DNA from: Rosettibacter firmus
GTDB taxonomy: Bacteria > Bacteroidota > Ignavibacteria > Ignavibacteriales > Melioribacteraceae
Direction: 5' to 3'
Assembly: GCF_036860695.1 (NCBI RefSeq)
Contig: NZ_JAYKGJ010000002.1
Span: forward strand, 688,001 to 752,000
DNA: 64,000 nt
Part shown: in pieces, positions 1 to 9,065 of the stretch
Numbering within the stretch: the first letter of the stretch is position 1
How the letters are laid out: every line of letters starts with the position of its first letter
Notes under the pieces: generated by a model
What the model saw: only the letters and a program-made list of their open reading frames with translations
Databases searched by the model: none
What the model was told of the DNA's origin: nothing
Program-made: the position numbers and the translations under genes

Positions 1-628
1 CAATTGCAGCTGGTTCAAATGAATTTATGTATTCAACAATATCATATAGATATTCACCACTGAGTATTTTTAGATCTTCATCAAAAAACAAACTTACAAC
101 AAAAGGAATTTTGTTTTTATAACAATGATTACAAATAATTTCAATCTCATCTTTATGGCTTTGAGTCTCATTCCAGATTATATCAACATTATTTTCCCAT
201 AAAATATCAATATGTGTTTTGTGATTATACTCTAATTCTTTGTACGAAATTGTTCTTTCTCTTTGATAGCAATCTTCTGCAGGAGCATTTGAACCAGCAA
301 TAATTATTTCTTTTTCACCTCGTGATTCAAAAGCAATTTCTATTGCCTTTTTAACAATATCATTTGTGTTAATATTCATATTTGATTTGTTAATTACATA
401 TGGATTTGTTCTAAATGTATTGGTTATTATAATTTCTGCTCCAGATTTTATGTATTCATAATGTATATTTTTAACTAAATCTGGATTGTTAATGTTAGAT
501 AATGCAGTCCACAGCAATGGATGACTTATAACACCTTTATCAATTAGCAGGCTTCCCATTGCACCATCAAGTATCAATGGTCTTTTCAATTGATTATGTA
601 ATTTTAATAAATTTAATCTCTCACTCAT
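1..628 (-). CDS. Homocysteine S-methyltransferase domain protein (C-terminus outside window)
   Basis: The frame opens with ATG at 628 and runs off the left edge, giving about 209 residues. Near residue 21 it has LDGAMGSLL, the opening motif of the homocysteine S-methyltransferase family (MetH N-terminal module, MmuM, BHMT). TNTFRTNP around residue 70 and SNAPAEDCYQ around 112 also fit this TIM barrel. The family moves a methyl group to homocysteine, using three Cys zinc ligands in the C-terminal half, which is not in the window. I therefore cannot say whether this is a stand-alone enzyme or the start of a MetH-type protein. The ATG overlaps the stop of the upstream glycosyltransferase by 4 bases (ATGA), so it is probably co-translated with that gene cluster. 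Confidence 0.8.
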   Translation of the reverse strand, partial: MSERLNLLKLHNQLKRPLILDGAMGSLLIDKGVISHPLLWTALSNINNPDLVKNIHYEYIKSGAEIIITNTFRTNPYVINKSNMNINTNDIVKKAIEIAFESRGEKEIIIAGSNAPAEDCYQRERTISYKELEYNHKTHIDILWENNVDIIWNETQSHKDEIEIICNHCYKNKIPFVVSLFFDEDLKILSGEYLYDIVEYINSFEPAAI

Positions 629-1755
629 TTTTTCAAACTATCAAAGTATTTAACTGTTTCATTTATTATTCTTTCTAAATCTATCATTTGAATACATTCA
701 AGATTGTAAGGACATTCTTTTTTCCAGCAGGGAGCACAAAATAAACCATCAGGATAGAGTTTAACACCTCTGTCATAAAGATCAATTTCTGTCCAGCAAC
801 TTAATCCAAACCAGGCTATAACATATTTTTTTAAAGCAATTGCCAAGTGCATACCAAAAGAATCGCCAGTTATGATAACTTGTGGTATACTTTCGTAACA
901 AGCACCTTTTCTTATACCTTCATTAGTAGGTGTATTTATTATTTCGTTTTTAAAGAAATCGCTTATGATTTTATTCCTTTCAGTATCTTCTGGACCACCA
1001 AGTAACATTATTTTAAATCTATTAAAAGAAAGGAATTTTTCTATTAATATTAAATGCTGTTCTATTGTCATTTTCTTATTAGGATAAAGCAGGGAGCATC
1101 CTGTATTAAAACCAATAACTTCATCAGTATCTTTAATACCAATATTTTTTTTATACTCATCAATAAATAATTTTTCTTCTTCAGTAAATTCAAAAACATA
1201 TTCATCACGATTGTATTCTAATTCAAATGTTTCTGCTAAAATTTGCTGACCTGTTTTTTGATTAATCTTAAACTTAAGATTATCATCAAGTCCAAGTTTA
1301 TAATTATATAAGGCACCATCATTTAAAGGTATTATTTGCATATTCTTATTAATACCAAAACCAAGTTTCTCTTTAGCTTTTAATTTCATTGTAAGAGCAC
1401 CAGCCTTAACCGATTTATCTGAATTCAAAACTAAATCGAATTCCATTTCTGTTAATATTGAAATGTTTTCATAGTCATATATAAATAATTTATCTATGTA
1501 TGGATTATTTTTCAGAATATCCGCTGAATTTTTTAGTGTTAACCAGTAAATGGTTGATTCAGGATATTTTCTTTTTATAGCCGGGAGTTGAGCAGTGGTC
1601 ATTAATACACTTCCCATTGCTTCTAAAGCAATTATGAGAATCTTTTTCCCGAATTTATTTTCATCTTTACAACCTTGCTCCAGGCAATTGTATCCTGGAT
1701 AACATGGTTTATAACCTGTAAAATTTTTGCAATCAGGTATATTTAATTTTTCCAT
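625..1755 (-). CDS. Glycosyltransferase family 9 (heptosyltransferase-like) protein 1
   Basis: 376 residues. After a Cys-rich leader (residues about 9-29, with five Cys) comes ILIIALEAMGSVLMTTAQLP, the GT9 opening beta-alpha unit; most GT9 enzymes have GD where this has GS. The second Rossmann half carries LLGGPEDTERN and GDSFGMHLAIALKK, the nucleotide-sugar binding part. A Cys cluster C-x2-C-x4-CPY-x3-C lies near residue 345. GT9 enzymes add heptose or other sugars to LPS core or surface glycans at the inner membrane. It is the third of three consecutive GT9 genes and overlaps the preceding one by 13 bases. The acceptor and donor sugar cannot be read from the sequence. Confidence 0.82.
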   Translation of the reverse strand: MEKLNIPDCKNFTGYKPCYPGYNCLEQGCKDENKFGKKILIIALEAMGSVLMTTAQLPAIKRKYPESTIYWLTLKNSADILKNNPYIDKLFIYDYENISILTEMEFDLVLNSDKSVKAGALTMKLKAKEKLGFGINKNMQIIPLNDGALYNYKLGLDDNLKFKINQKTGQQILAETFELEYNRDEYVFEFTEEEKLFIDEYKKNIGIKDTDEVIGFNTGCSLLYPNKKMTIEQHLILIEKFLSFNRFKIMLLGGPEDTERNKIISDFFKNEIINTPTNEGIRKGACYESIPQVIITGDSFGMHLAIALKKYVIAWFGLSCWTEIDLYDRGVKLYPDGLFCAPCWKKECPYNLECIQMIDLERIINETVKYFDSLKK

Positions 1756-2804
1756 AATAACTCTTCAATAAATGGTTTTAATTTATTTATAACAGATTCG
1801 TATTTAATATTATGTAGTGTAGGTTCTTCTGTAATTACACATTCAAATTTTGATTTATATGGATACCAGATCATTTCAGATGTCTTGTATTTAACATAAA
1901 GACCGAATACTGGGACTTTATATGCAGATGCCACATGGACAACCGAAGTATCTGGTGTAATTAATAAATTCAACTTGCTAATAAGAGCAGTAAAAATTTC
2001 AAATGAGTTATTATAAAATATAGGATATTTATCATCAGCAATTTCTTTTGCTTTAGTCACATCATTTGGAGAACATAATACTATCAGACCAGCATTTTTA
2101 TATATACTAAGATCTTTTAATAATCTTTTATAATTTTCAATTGACCAGAATCTGGAATCATTACCTGCAGAAATATTAATTCCAATTTTAAATACATTAT
2201 TTAATTTATTATTATTTATATAATTACAAATATTACTTAATGCATTTTCACTTACTTTATAATGAATATTTATTTCATCTTTATTGTAAGGCACATTTAG
2301 TATTTGAGAAAAACTCATTAATCTATCTACTATATGAGTTTTTGATTGTTGTTCAATTACATAATCATATAATTTATTATTCCATTTATTAAAACCAATC
2401 TTAAATTTTGCTTTTGAAAAAGCTAATATAAAACTCCCGGTTGTGGAAACATCATTGTGAAGATCGATGATAGCATCAGGTTTTATTGAATTTATAATTT
2501 TGATCAATTTCAAAAAATTTATCTCATTTTTATCATAAACTATTACTTCATCACATAATTCTTCTGAGTTAAAAATAAAGTGATTGTACTTGCTTGCCAC
2601 AACAAATATTTTATAATTCGTTTTTGATTTTATGTTATACAACAATGAGGTAGATACTAAAGCATCTCCAATTCTATTTAATCTAATAAAAAGTATTTTT
2701 GAGTTATCATTTAAAACAATTTTATCTGCTCTTTTTCTCTTTCTAATGAACAATAAAAATAGCCTCAGAATAAATCTTCGTAAAAATATTTCAATATGTT
2801 TCAA
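1743..2804 (-). CDS. Glycosyltransferase family 9 (heptosyltransferase-like) protein 2
   Basis: 353 residues. A basic, hydrophobic N-terminal segment (residues 6-25) precedes the GT9 motif ILFIRLNRIGDALVSTSLLY. The later half has INISAGNDSRFWS and TPDTSVVHVASAYKVPVFGLY, matching the donor-binding region of heptosyltransferases. Unlike its two neighbours it lacks the C-terminal Cys cluster. The start is TTG at 2804, 1 base after the stop of the upstream gene; there is no Met before the GT9 motif, so the TTG is accepted. The sugar specificity is unknown. The basic hydrophobic N-terminus may anchor it to the inner membrane. Confidence 0.8.
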   Translation of the reverse strand: MKHIEIFLRRFILRLFLLFIRKRKRADKIVLNDNSKILFIRLNRIGDALVSTSLLYNIKSKTNYKIFVVASKYNHFIFNSEELCDEVIVYDKNEINFLKLIKIINSIKPDAIIDLHNDVSTTGSFILAFSKAKFKIGFNKWNNKLYDYVIEQQSKTHIVDRLMSFSQILNVPYNKDEINIHYKVSENALSNICNYINNNKLNNVFKIGINISAGNDSRFWSIENYKRLLKDLSIYKNAGLIVLCSPNDVTKAKEIADDKYPIFYNNSFEIFTALISKLNLLITPDTSVVHVASAYKVPVFGLYVKYKTSEMIWYPYKSKFECVITEEPTLHNIKYESVINKLKPFIEELLWKN

Positions 2805-2805
2805 G

Positions 2806-3828
2806 TTATATCTCTATTTTATTTCTTTTTATAATGTTATTAATTTTATCTAAAACTAAATCTACATTAATATTTTTAAAGCATTCGTGTTCATATGGAC
2901 AAACTAACAAATTACATTTTATACAATCTAAATCATCTAAAATAATATATTCGTGATTATCACCAAAAGGTCCTTGATGTTCTGGATTTGTTGGACCATG
3001 TAAACTTAAAACTGGAGTTCCTACTGCCGTAGATATGTGCATTGGCCCACTATCATTTGCAATTAAAATACTACAATTTTTAATGAGAGCAGCCATCTCT
3101 CTTATTGTTGAGGGCGGAGCAAGTATAGATTTTTCTACTAAATTGTTTATTATGAGAGCATCATTTTTATCTTCGGGACCCCAGAGAATTAAAATACTGC
3201 AATTATATTTGTCTTTTAATGCATTAGCAAATTCAGCAAATTTTTCTGGATCACATTTCTTTGATTGCCATCCTCCAGATGGTGATATACCAATAACAAA
3301 TTTTCCTTTAAGATTTTGAGATTCAAAAAATTCATCAGCAAATTTTTGATCTTTGTCTGATATATAAAAATGTAAATTAGAAAATTTTGTAACAATACCA
3401 ATTCCTTCGAGTAATTTTAAATGCAATATCGCTGAATGATATTTTCCTCTTTCATTAGGACCAAATAAATTATATGCATATTTTCTGCCTCTATAAGGAA
3501 ATCCAACTCTATATTTTGCTCTGCTAAAAAATGTTATTAATGCTGTGGAAGGATTAGAAAAAAAATCAAATACAACATCATAGTTTTCTCTAAATATTTT
3601 ATATATCAATGTTAATCTTTCTAATAAATTATTTCTTGGAAATAAAATTACAGAATTTATCTGAGGGAGGCCTTCAAGTCCAGGTTTTCCCGCTGGATCT
3701 GTTAAGTAATCAATTTTTGCATCAGGAAAGTGTTGTTTCAAGTTATCAAGAATTATAGTTGAAAGAACTATATCGCCTATGCCCCTTAATTTTATAACGA
3801 GAATTTTTTTTATGCTTTTATCAATCAT
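2806..3828 (-). CDS. Glycosyltransferase family 9 (heptosyltransferase-like) protein 3
   Basis: About 340 residues from ATG at 3828. A longer frame reaches 3852 but would overlap the rqcH stop; the 3828 start leaves a 2-base gap and puts the GT9 motif ILVIKLRGIGDIVLSTIILD near the N-terminus as usual. NDSGPMHISTAVGTPVLSLHGPT is the classical heptosyltransferase donor-site segment. The C-terminal Cys cluster C-x2-C-x4-CPY-x3-C has the same spacing as in GT9 protein 1. Together the three genes look like a small LPS or surface-glycan assembly set. It is the best canonical match of the trio. Confidence 0.85.
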   Translation of the reverse strand: MIDKSIKKILVIKLRGIGDIVLSTIILDNLKQHFPDAKIDYLTDPAGKPGLEGLPQINSVILFPRNNLLERLTLIYKIFRENYDVVFDFFSNPSTALITFFSRAKYRVGFPYRGRKYAYNLFGPNERGKYHSAILHLKLLEGIGIVTKFSNLHFYISDKDQKFADEFFESQNLKGKFVIGISPSGGWQSKKCDPEKFAEFANALKDKYNCSILILWGPEDKNDALIINNLVEKSILAPPSTIREMAALIKNCSILIANDSGPMHISTAVGTPVLSLHGPTNPEHQGPFGDNHEYIILDDLDCIKCNLLVCPYEHECFKNINVDLVLDKINNIIKRNKIEI

Positions 3829-3830
3829 AA

Positions 3831-5426
3831 TTATTCTGTAATTAATACACAATTTGCCGGTATTTCAGGTTTTACAATTATAACATCTTCTTTTAATAAA
3901 GAAACCTGTCCAGGTTCCATTCCTTTTCTTTTAACTACATACTTCTTAAGAGTATAGCTTACCGGAGCTAAACCAGATGTTCGAGCTTTACTATAATAAG
4001 CAGCAATGGATGCTGATTTTTCTATAATTTTTTTAGGAATTGATTCCTTAGAATTTTCTACTCTTAATACAACATGAGAACCTTTAACAGAACGAGCATG
4101 AAACCAATAATCATTTGGTTTAGCAAACTTTAAAGTTAGTTCATCATTATTATAGCTATCTTTTCCAACAAACAAATGATATTTATTTTCAATTATGTAA
4201 TGTCGAAAATTAATTTTTGAGTTTTCACTTTTTTCAAGAGTCATTTGTTTTACTTTTAATTCTTTTTTCATTTTCAATAATTCTTCATCATCTAAATTAT
4301 TTTCTAACTTATTATGCATTTCTATTAATTCTTGATATTTATTCTTTAATTCTTCATAAAGATTCTGGAACTTCTCAAACTGTATTTTTTCATTTCTTGC
4401 TTTCTCAAAATAACTATCAATATTTTGATTAGGAGATAATTTTTCGTCTAACTCAATATGAACCTTATTATTCTCATTATCAATTAATTCAATTTCTTTC
4501 ATCCCTTTTTTCAAAAGAAAGATATTTGAAAGTAATAGATTTCCCAATTTAGAATAATATTCAGATTTTGAACCCTCATCAATTTTTGCTTTTATATTGT
4601 TTAGCTTGTTCGAAATTCTTTCTATTTCTTTGTTCAAAAATTTCTTTATTTCTAAGTAAAGTTCTTTTCTTTTTTTAAGTTTATTAAACTCAATTAAATA
4701 GTCATTCAAAGCATCATAATAACTCTTATAGTAAGCGAGTATATTGTAATTTTGAGGTAAATAGAATTTTGCAGGTTCAAATTTGACAATACCTTCGTTA
4801 GGAGAGATTGAAATTCTTATATCGTCATAAATAATTTCACTGAAAATATTTTTGATTGAATCACCATTACGAACTTTTAGCTCATTTATTATAGATTTAT
4901 CGATAAATTTATATTCGTTTAAAATTTGTTCGTCGGTTTTATTTTGAAGTTCTTGAAAGAATTTATTCGGTTCATTTATATACCTGGCATTTAATAATTC
5001 AAGGAGAATCTCATTCTCATCGAGTTTATCAATTTTTTTAAAGGGAATTAATTTTTTATTAGCATCTATTAAATAGAAATTGGTAAATGGCCCCTGCACT
5101 TTGAAAAACAGAGAGCAAGTAGAAAGTGAGAATTTGATAATTCTATCAGCATAAGCAATTTCTATATTATCTAACTTTGCAGGTAAAAATTCTTTAAAAA
5201 AATTCAAAACATTTTTTTTTGCTTTATGATGTTCATTTTTAATAATTAAATAAGGGAATTGTGGATTCGAAGAAACAACAATATGAAAATAATCTTTATC
5301 CTTTAGAGGAATAGATATAAATAATTTATCTTTTTCCTGTGTATAAATTTCTAATACTGTCTGGTTAATTATTAATGGTTGAATCTCATTAAAACCACGT
5401 AGTAAATACAAATAATTCTTGTACAT
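3831..5426 (-). CDS. rqcH: RqcH / NFACT-family ribosome quality control protein
   Basis: 531 residues with the NFACT layout: an NFACT-N domain (about 1-250), a long charged coiled coil (about 250-400) and an NFACT-R domain at the C-terminus. Asp94-Arg95 (YADRIIKF) matches the DR pair needed for tRNA-dependent tailing in RqcH. DYWFHARSVKGSHVVLRVEN is the NFACT-R core. In bacteria RqcH binds stalled 50S subunits carrying peptidyl-tRNA and recruits tRNA-Ala to add C-terminal alanine tails; older databases call it a fibronectin-binding protein. It leads the minus-strand cluster and diverges from the PASTA gene across a 194-base gap. The association with the downstream glycosyltransferases is probably only positional. 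Confidence 0.88.
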   Translation of the reverse strand: MYKNYLYLLRGFNEIQPLIINQTVLEIYTQEKDKLFISIPLKDKDYFHIVVSSNPQFPYLIIKNEHHKAKKNVLNFFKEFLPAKLDNIEIAYADRIIKFSLSTCSLFFKVQGPFTNFYLIDANKKLIPFKKIDKLDENEILLELLNARYINEPNKFFQELQNKTDEQILNEYKFIDKSIINELKVRNGDSIKNIFSEIIYDDIRISISPNEGIVKFEPAKFYLPQNYNILAYYKSYYDALNDYLIEFNKLKKRKELYLEIKKFLNKEIERISNKLNNIKAKIDEGSKSEYYSKLGNLLLSNIFLLKKGMKEIELIDNENNKVHIELDEKLSPNQNIDSYFEKARNEKIQFEKFQNLYEELKNKYQELIEMHNKLENNLDDEELLKMKKELKVKQMTLEKSENSKINFRHYIIENKYHLFVGKDSYNNDELTLKFAKPNDYWFHARSVKGSHVVLRVENSKESIPKKIIEKSASIAAYYSKARTSGLAPVSYTLKKYVVKRKGMEPGQVSLLKEDVIIVKPEIPANCVLITE

Positions 5427-5441
5427 TGATTAATTTTATAT

Positions 5442-5473
5442 ATTATATAACAATAAATATGCTTTTATGTTAA
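5442..5473 (-). promoter_or_regulatory. Possible promoter for rqcH
   Basis: On the minus strand a perfect TATAAT (5442-5447) lies 15 bases upstream of the rqcH ATG, with TTAACA (5468-5473) 20 bases further up. The long spacing is poor for a classical sigma-70 site but near the 19-21 bases described for Bacteroidota promoters. AT richness makes chance matches common. The transcript would have a leader of about 10 bases without a Shine-Dalgarno site. Confidence 0.25.
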
Positions 5474-5620
5474 GCTTCAAATTAACATTATTAGATAGAC
5501 GGCACTTTTTAATAAGTTTGTTACAAAGTAACTATACTAAAGTAGCAAAAATATATTTATTCAAATTATATTCACAATAAAGTTTATTATTTTTACTTAT
5601 AGAATAATTAATTTTTCGTC

Positions 5621-6349
5621 ATGAGAATAATTTCTAAAAATACCTTATTCAAATTATCCTTATATGGATTATCTTTTATAGTTACTATAATTATAATCAA
5701 TTCTATTATAATGCCTTATTATGTTAGCGGTGATGAGCTCAAAGTACCTAATGTAATAGGAATGCATAAAGATAAAGCTATAGAACTTTTAAGAGATTTA
5801 AATCTCAATCCCATTATAACTACTTCGAGATACGATGAAAAATATGATAAAGATTACGTCATATTTCAGAAGCCATTGCCAAATACTTATGTTAAAGAAA
5901 ATCGTAAAATATATTTAACAATTAGTGGGGGACTGCAAACTGTTAAAATGCCATTCTTAATAAATAAATCTGTAAGAGATGCTCAAATAACACTTCAAAA
6001 ATTAGGTCTTGTAATAGACTCGCTGGAAAATATTGTATCCGATTTTCCACCAAATACTATTGCAGAACAACAATATCCAGAAGGAATGGAATTACCTGTT
6101 GGTACTAAAGTAAGATTAAAAGTTAGTATAGGTCCACAAATAGGAAAGATTAAAGCTCCAAATCTAATAGGCAAATCGTTAATTGAAGCAGAAAAAATAC
6201 TTAAAAATTATTCTTTAAAAATTGGATTAAAAACATATATTTATTCAAAATCACTTTTACCTAATACAATAGTTGACCAGCAACCTTCAGAAAATACATT
6301 ACTAAATGTTGGTGATAGTATTAACGTTGTTGTAACACTAAATAAGTGA
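5621..6349 (+). CDS. PASTA-domain membrane protein (three PASTA repeats, no kinase)
   Basis: 242 residues. One membrane segment (about 11-32) is followed by three PASTA repeats at about 38-103, 106-171 and 175-241. Each has the typical start (VPNVIGM, MPFLINK, APNLIGK) and an internal QxP element (FQKPLP, EQQYP, DQQPS). PASTA modules bind muropeptides or the cell wall and normally sit on PrkC-type Ser/Thr kinases or PBPs. Here no kinase or transpeptidase domain is attached, so it is likely a periplasmic wall-binding or scaffold protein. It lies 6 bases upstream of rpe, a place where Firmicutes carry prkC-rsgA-rpe. No clear SD precedes the ATG. Confidence 0.85.
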   Translation: MRIISKNTLFKLSLYGLSFIVTIIIINSIIMPYYVSGDELKVPNVIGMHKDKAIELLRDLNLNPIITTSRYDEKYDKDYVIFQKPLPNTYVKENRKIYLTISGGLQTVKMPFLINKSVRDAQITLQKLGLVIDSLENIVSDFPPNTIAEQQYPEGMELPVGTKVRLKVSIGPQIGKIKAPNLIGKSLIEAEKILKNYSLKIGLKTYIYSKSLLPNTIVDQQPSENTLLNVGDSINVVVTLNK

Positions 6350-6355
6350 GTTACC

Positions 6356-7024
6356 ATGAAAAATATTAAACTATTGGCTCCTTCAATTCTTTCAGCAGAT
6401 TTTTCAAATCTCTCTCAACAAATAAGGTATGTTGAATTAGGTGGTGCAGATATAATTCATTGTGATGTTATGGATGGAAGATTTGTTCCAAATTTAACAT
6501 TTGGACCATTAATAATTAATGCTATCAAAAAAGTAACGAATCTTCCAATTGATGCTCATCTAATGGTTGAAAATCCAGAAAATATGATTGATAATTTCAT
6601 CGAAGCAGGGGTAAATTATTTAACGGTACATCAAGAAGCTACAGTTCATTTACATCGAACTATAAATTACATTAAAAGTAAAGGTGTTAAAGCAGGTGTA
6701 TCTATTAATCCAGCTACACCAGTAAATATGTTGAAAGAAATTCTGGAAGATGTGGATCTTGTTTTAATTATGTCTGTTAATCCTGGTTTTGGTGGACAAA
6801 AATTTATTCCAGGTAGCATTCGAAAAATAAAAGAGCTTTCTGAAATGCGAGAAGCAATGGGTTATAATTTTTTAATTGAAGTAGATGGAGGTATTACAAA
6901 GGAAAATATTAAAGAAATATCGGAAGCTGGTTGTAATGTTTTTGTTGTAGGCTGGTCAATTTTTGGCAATGACAATAAAACTGCTGTAACTACAGAGTTT
7001 AAAAATTTATTATTACAAAACTAA
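6356..7024 (+). CDS. rpe: Ribulose-phosphate 3-epimerase
   Basis: 222 residues, the normal length. It interconverts ribulose-5-phosphate and xylulose-5-phosphate in the pentose phosphate pathway. The metal ligands His35, Asp37 (HCDVMDG), His68 (DAHLMV) and Asp177 (EVDGGI) are all present, with Asp177 and Asp37 as acid/base pair. VNPGFGGQKF is the phosphate-binding loop. It starts 6 bases after the PASTA gene and folP follows within 8 bases, so the three are likely one transcript. Confidence 0.95.
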   Translation: MKNIKLLAPSILSADFSNLSQQIRYVELGGADIIHCDVMDGRFVPNLTFGPLIINAIKKVTNLPIDAHLMVENPENMIDNFIEAGVNYLTVHQEATVHLHRTINYIKSKGVKAGVSINPATPVNMLKEILEDVDLVLIMSVNPGFGGQKFIPGSIRKIKELSEMREAMGYNFLIEVDGGITKENIKEISEAGCNVFVVGWSIFGNDNKTAVTTEFKNLLLQN

Positions 7025-7031
7025 GATTATA

Positions 7032-8231
7032 TTGGAAGTGAAAAATAACTTAATAATACAATTCATCAATCTTCATCACGCTGATGTTTTTAAGAAATAT
7101 AGCTCCAGGTATAATATTTATCGTGAATTATATGAAAAAGATTTATTTGGATTAGAAATTAGAAATGTAGATTTTAAACTGGGACAACGAATTAAAAAAA
7201 TCATATTATCAAATAAAGAAATTTGTTATTTAGTACAAACAAAAGATCCACAGCTGGTTGATATATTATCACTGGGAACGTTATCAATCTTTAAAGAATT
7301 AGCAAAAGAAATAATTGCAATAGGGAACGAGGACATTGGATTTAAAATTAATAAAGTAATCCAAAACATAATTGATTATGACACCAGAAACATTCAAATC
7401 GGGAATAAAAATTTTGAGATGAACAAAGCTCATCTTGTTGGAATTCTTAATGTAACGCCTGATTCATTTTCAGATGGTGGTAAATATTATGAAAAAAATG
7501 CTGCTGTAGAACATGCACTAAAACTTCTGGAAGAGGGAGCTGAAATTATTGATATTGGAGGTGAATCCAGTAGACCAGGAGCAATGCCAATCAGTGAATC
7601 TGAAGAAGAAAAAAGAGTTCTTCCAGTAATAGAAGAAATTTTAAAAATAAAACCCGATGCAATTATTTCTGTTGATACAACAAAATCAAAAGTAGCAGAT
7701 TCAGCTTTATCAATTGGAGCTAAAATAATTAACGATATTAGCTCGTTCAATTTTGATCCGAATATGCTTGATATTGTAAAAAAACATAATGCCACTTATG
7801 TTTTAATGCATATGAAAGGTAATCCACAAACAATGCAAGATAATCCTTATTACGAAGATGTAGTTTCAGAGTTATACGAATTTTTTATTTGTAAAATTAA
7901 TGAGACTCAAAAAGGTGGAATAAAAAATATTTTAATTGATCCTGGTATTGGATTTGGTAAACGAGTACTGGATAATTATGAATTAATTAGAAGATTAAAT
8001 GAATTTAAGGGTTTGGGATTTCCAATTTATATAGGTTTATCCCGAAAATCTTTTTTAGGAAAAGCACTTAATTTAGGAATCGATGAGAGAGAAGAAGCAA
8101 CATTAATTGCTGAAACAATCGCTATTCAGAATGGAGCAAGATTTATTAGAACTCATAACGTAAAAAATGCCAGATATGCTTCGTTAATCAATCAATTTAT
8201 TGATAAACCTGAGTTATTAAATAATGTTTGA
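7032..8231 (+). CDS. folP: Dihydropteroate synthase with N-terminal extension
   Basis: 399 residues, against about 270-280 for a typical FolP. The C-terminal two thirds is the pterin-binding TIM barrel: GILNVTPDSFSDGG (about 138-151), IGGESSRPGA, ISVDTTKS, NDISSF and IDPGIGFGK. It condenses p-aminobenzoate with dihydropterin pyrophosphate in folate synthesis. Residues 1 to about 130 precede the barrel and have no motif I recognise. The start is TTG at 7032 (GTG at 7038 is also possible); no ATG opens the extension, so a shorter internal start is conceivable. It overlaps cdaA by 8 bases. Confidence 0.9.
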   Translation: MEVKNNLIIQFINLHHADVFKKYSSRYNIYRELYEKDLFGLEIRNVDFKLGQRIKKIILSNKEICYLVQTKDPQLVDILSLGTLSIFKELAKEIIAIGNEDIGFKINKVIQNIIDYDTRNIQIGNKNFEMNKAHLVGILNVTPDSFSDGGKYYEKNAAVEHALKLLEEGAEIIDIGGESSRPGAMPISESEEEKRVLPVIEEILKIKPDAIISVDTTKSKVADSALSIGAKIINDISSFNFDPNMLDIVKKHNATYVLMHMKGNPQTMQDNPYYEDVVSELYEFFICKINETQKGGIKNILIDPGIGFGKRVLDNYELIRRLNEFKGLGFPIYIGLSRKSFLGKALNLGIDEREEATLIAETIAIQNGARFIRTHNVKNARYASLINQFIDKPELLNNV

Positions 8232-9015
8232 GATTTTTAAGATTGGTTTTATATCGGTTAAGTTTACAGACATTTTAGATATAATTCTAATATCTTTCAT
8301 ATTTTTTAAATTATATAATACAATTAAAGGAACGATTGCTGCTCAAATTTTTTATGGATTACTAATTGTTTTATTTTTATCTTTTATTGCACAGGTTGCA
8401 AATTTCAAAGCTACAGGCTGGTTATTAAAATTAATTTCTGATATCTGGGTTATAGCATTTATTATACTATTTCAACCTGAAATAAGAAGATTATTAGTTC
8501 TTGTAGGTAGAAGTCCGCTTCTAAGATTTTTTATTAAAACAGATCAACATAACATTGCTGAAATTATTGCAGATACTGCTTTCGAATTAGCTCAAAATCA
8601 ACATGGTGCTTTAATTGTAATTGTTAAATCAGTAGGAATAAGAGGTATTGTAGAAACAGGTGAGATAATTAATTCACGAGTTACAAAAAATTTATTACGC
8701 TCAATATTTTATCCTCGCTCACCTTTGCATGATGGTGCAGTTATAATTAATAATGGAATTATTGAAGCTGCAAGATGTACATTACCTTTATCAAGTGTCA
8801 CACAAATTGATGGAATTCCATTAGGAATGAGACATCGGGCAGGACTTGGAATTTCAGAACAAGCAGATGTAATTTGTGTTATTGTATCAGAAGAAACAGC
8901 AAGTATTTCAATTGCAGAAAATGGAAAATTAATTAGAGGTTTATCAAAAGAGTCATTAAAAAATTACCTTTTAAAAAACTTCAGTCAAAGAAAACATAAA
9001 AGAGAAGTAAATTAA
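8224..9015 (+). CDS. cdaA: Diadenylate cyclase CdaA (c-di-AMP synthase)
   Basis: 263 residues. Three hydrophobic membrane segments fill about residues 8-85, followed by the DisA-N cyclase domain. The catalytic DGA (170-172, in SPLHDGAV) and RHR (203-205, in MRHRAG) motifs are intact. CdaA makes c-di-AMP from two ATP at the membrane; in other bacteria the product controls K+ and osmolyte uptake and cell wall homeostasis. The usual Firmicutes partner cdaR (YbbR) is not adjacent; instead cdaA follows folP with an 8-base overlap. Confidence 0.92.
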   Translation: MFEIFKIGFISVKFTDILDIILISFIFFKLYNTIKGTIAAQIFYGLLIVLFLSFIAQVANFKATGWLLKLISDIWVIAFIILFQPEIRRLLVLVGRSPLLRFFIKTDQHNIAEIIADTAFELAQNQHGALIVIVKSVGIRGIVETGEIINSRVTKNLLRSIFYPRSPLHDGAVIINNGIIEAARCTLPLSSVTQIDGIPLGMRHRAGLGISEQADVICVIVSEETASISIAENGKLIRGLSKESLKNYLLKNFSQRKHKREVN

Positions 9016-9055
9016 GTTGCAAATTGATGGAAATTATATTTTAAAATTAATAAAA

Positions 9056-9061
9056 GGAGGG
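9056..9061 (+). promoter_or_regulatory. Strong Shine-Dalgarno site for the UPF0173 gene
   Basis: AAAAGGAGGG lies 4-5 bases before the ATG at 9066. This is one of few strong SD sites in a window where many starts have none, and it fixes the start of this gene. Confidence 0.7.
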
Positions 9062-9065
9062 TCAT

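Noticed and set aside
5520-5532. GTTAC-AAA-GTAAC repeat in the rqcH/PASTA gap
   Set aside because: Five-base arms in AT-rich DNA are expected by chance; no second copy was seen.
7487-7795. 102-codon minus frame inside folP
   Set aside because: It mirrors conserved DHPS codons and has no family match that I can see.
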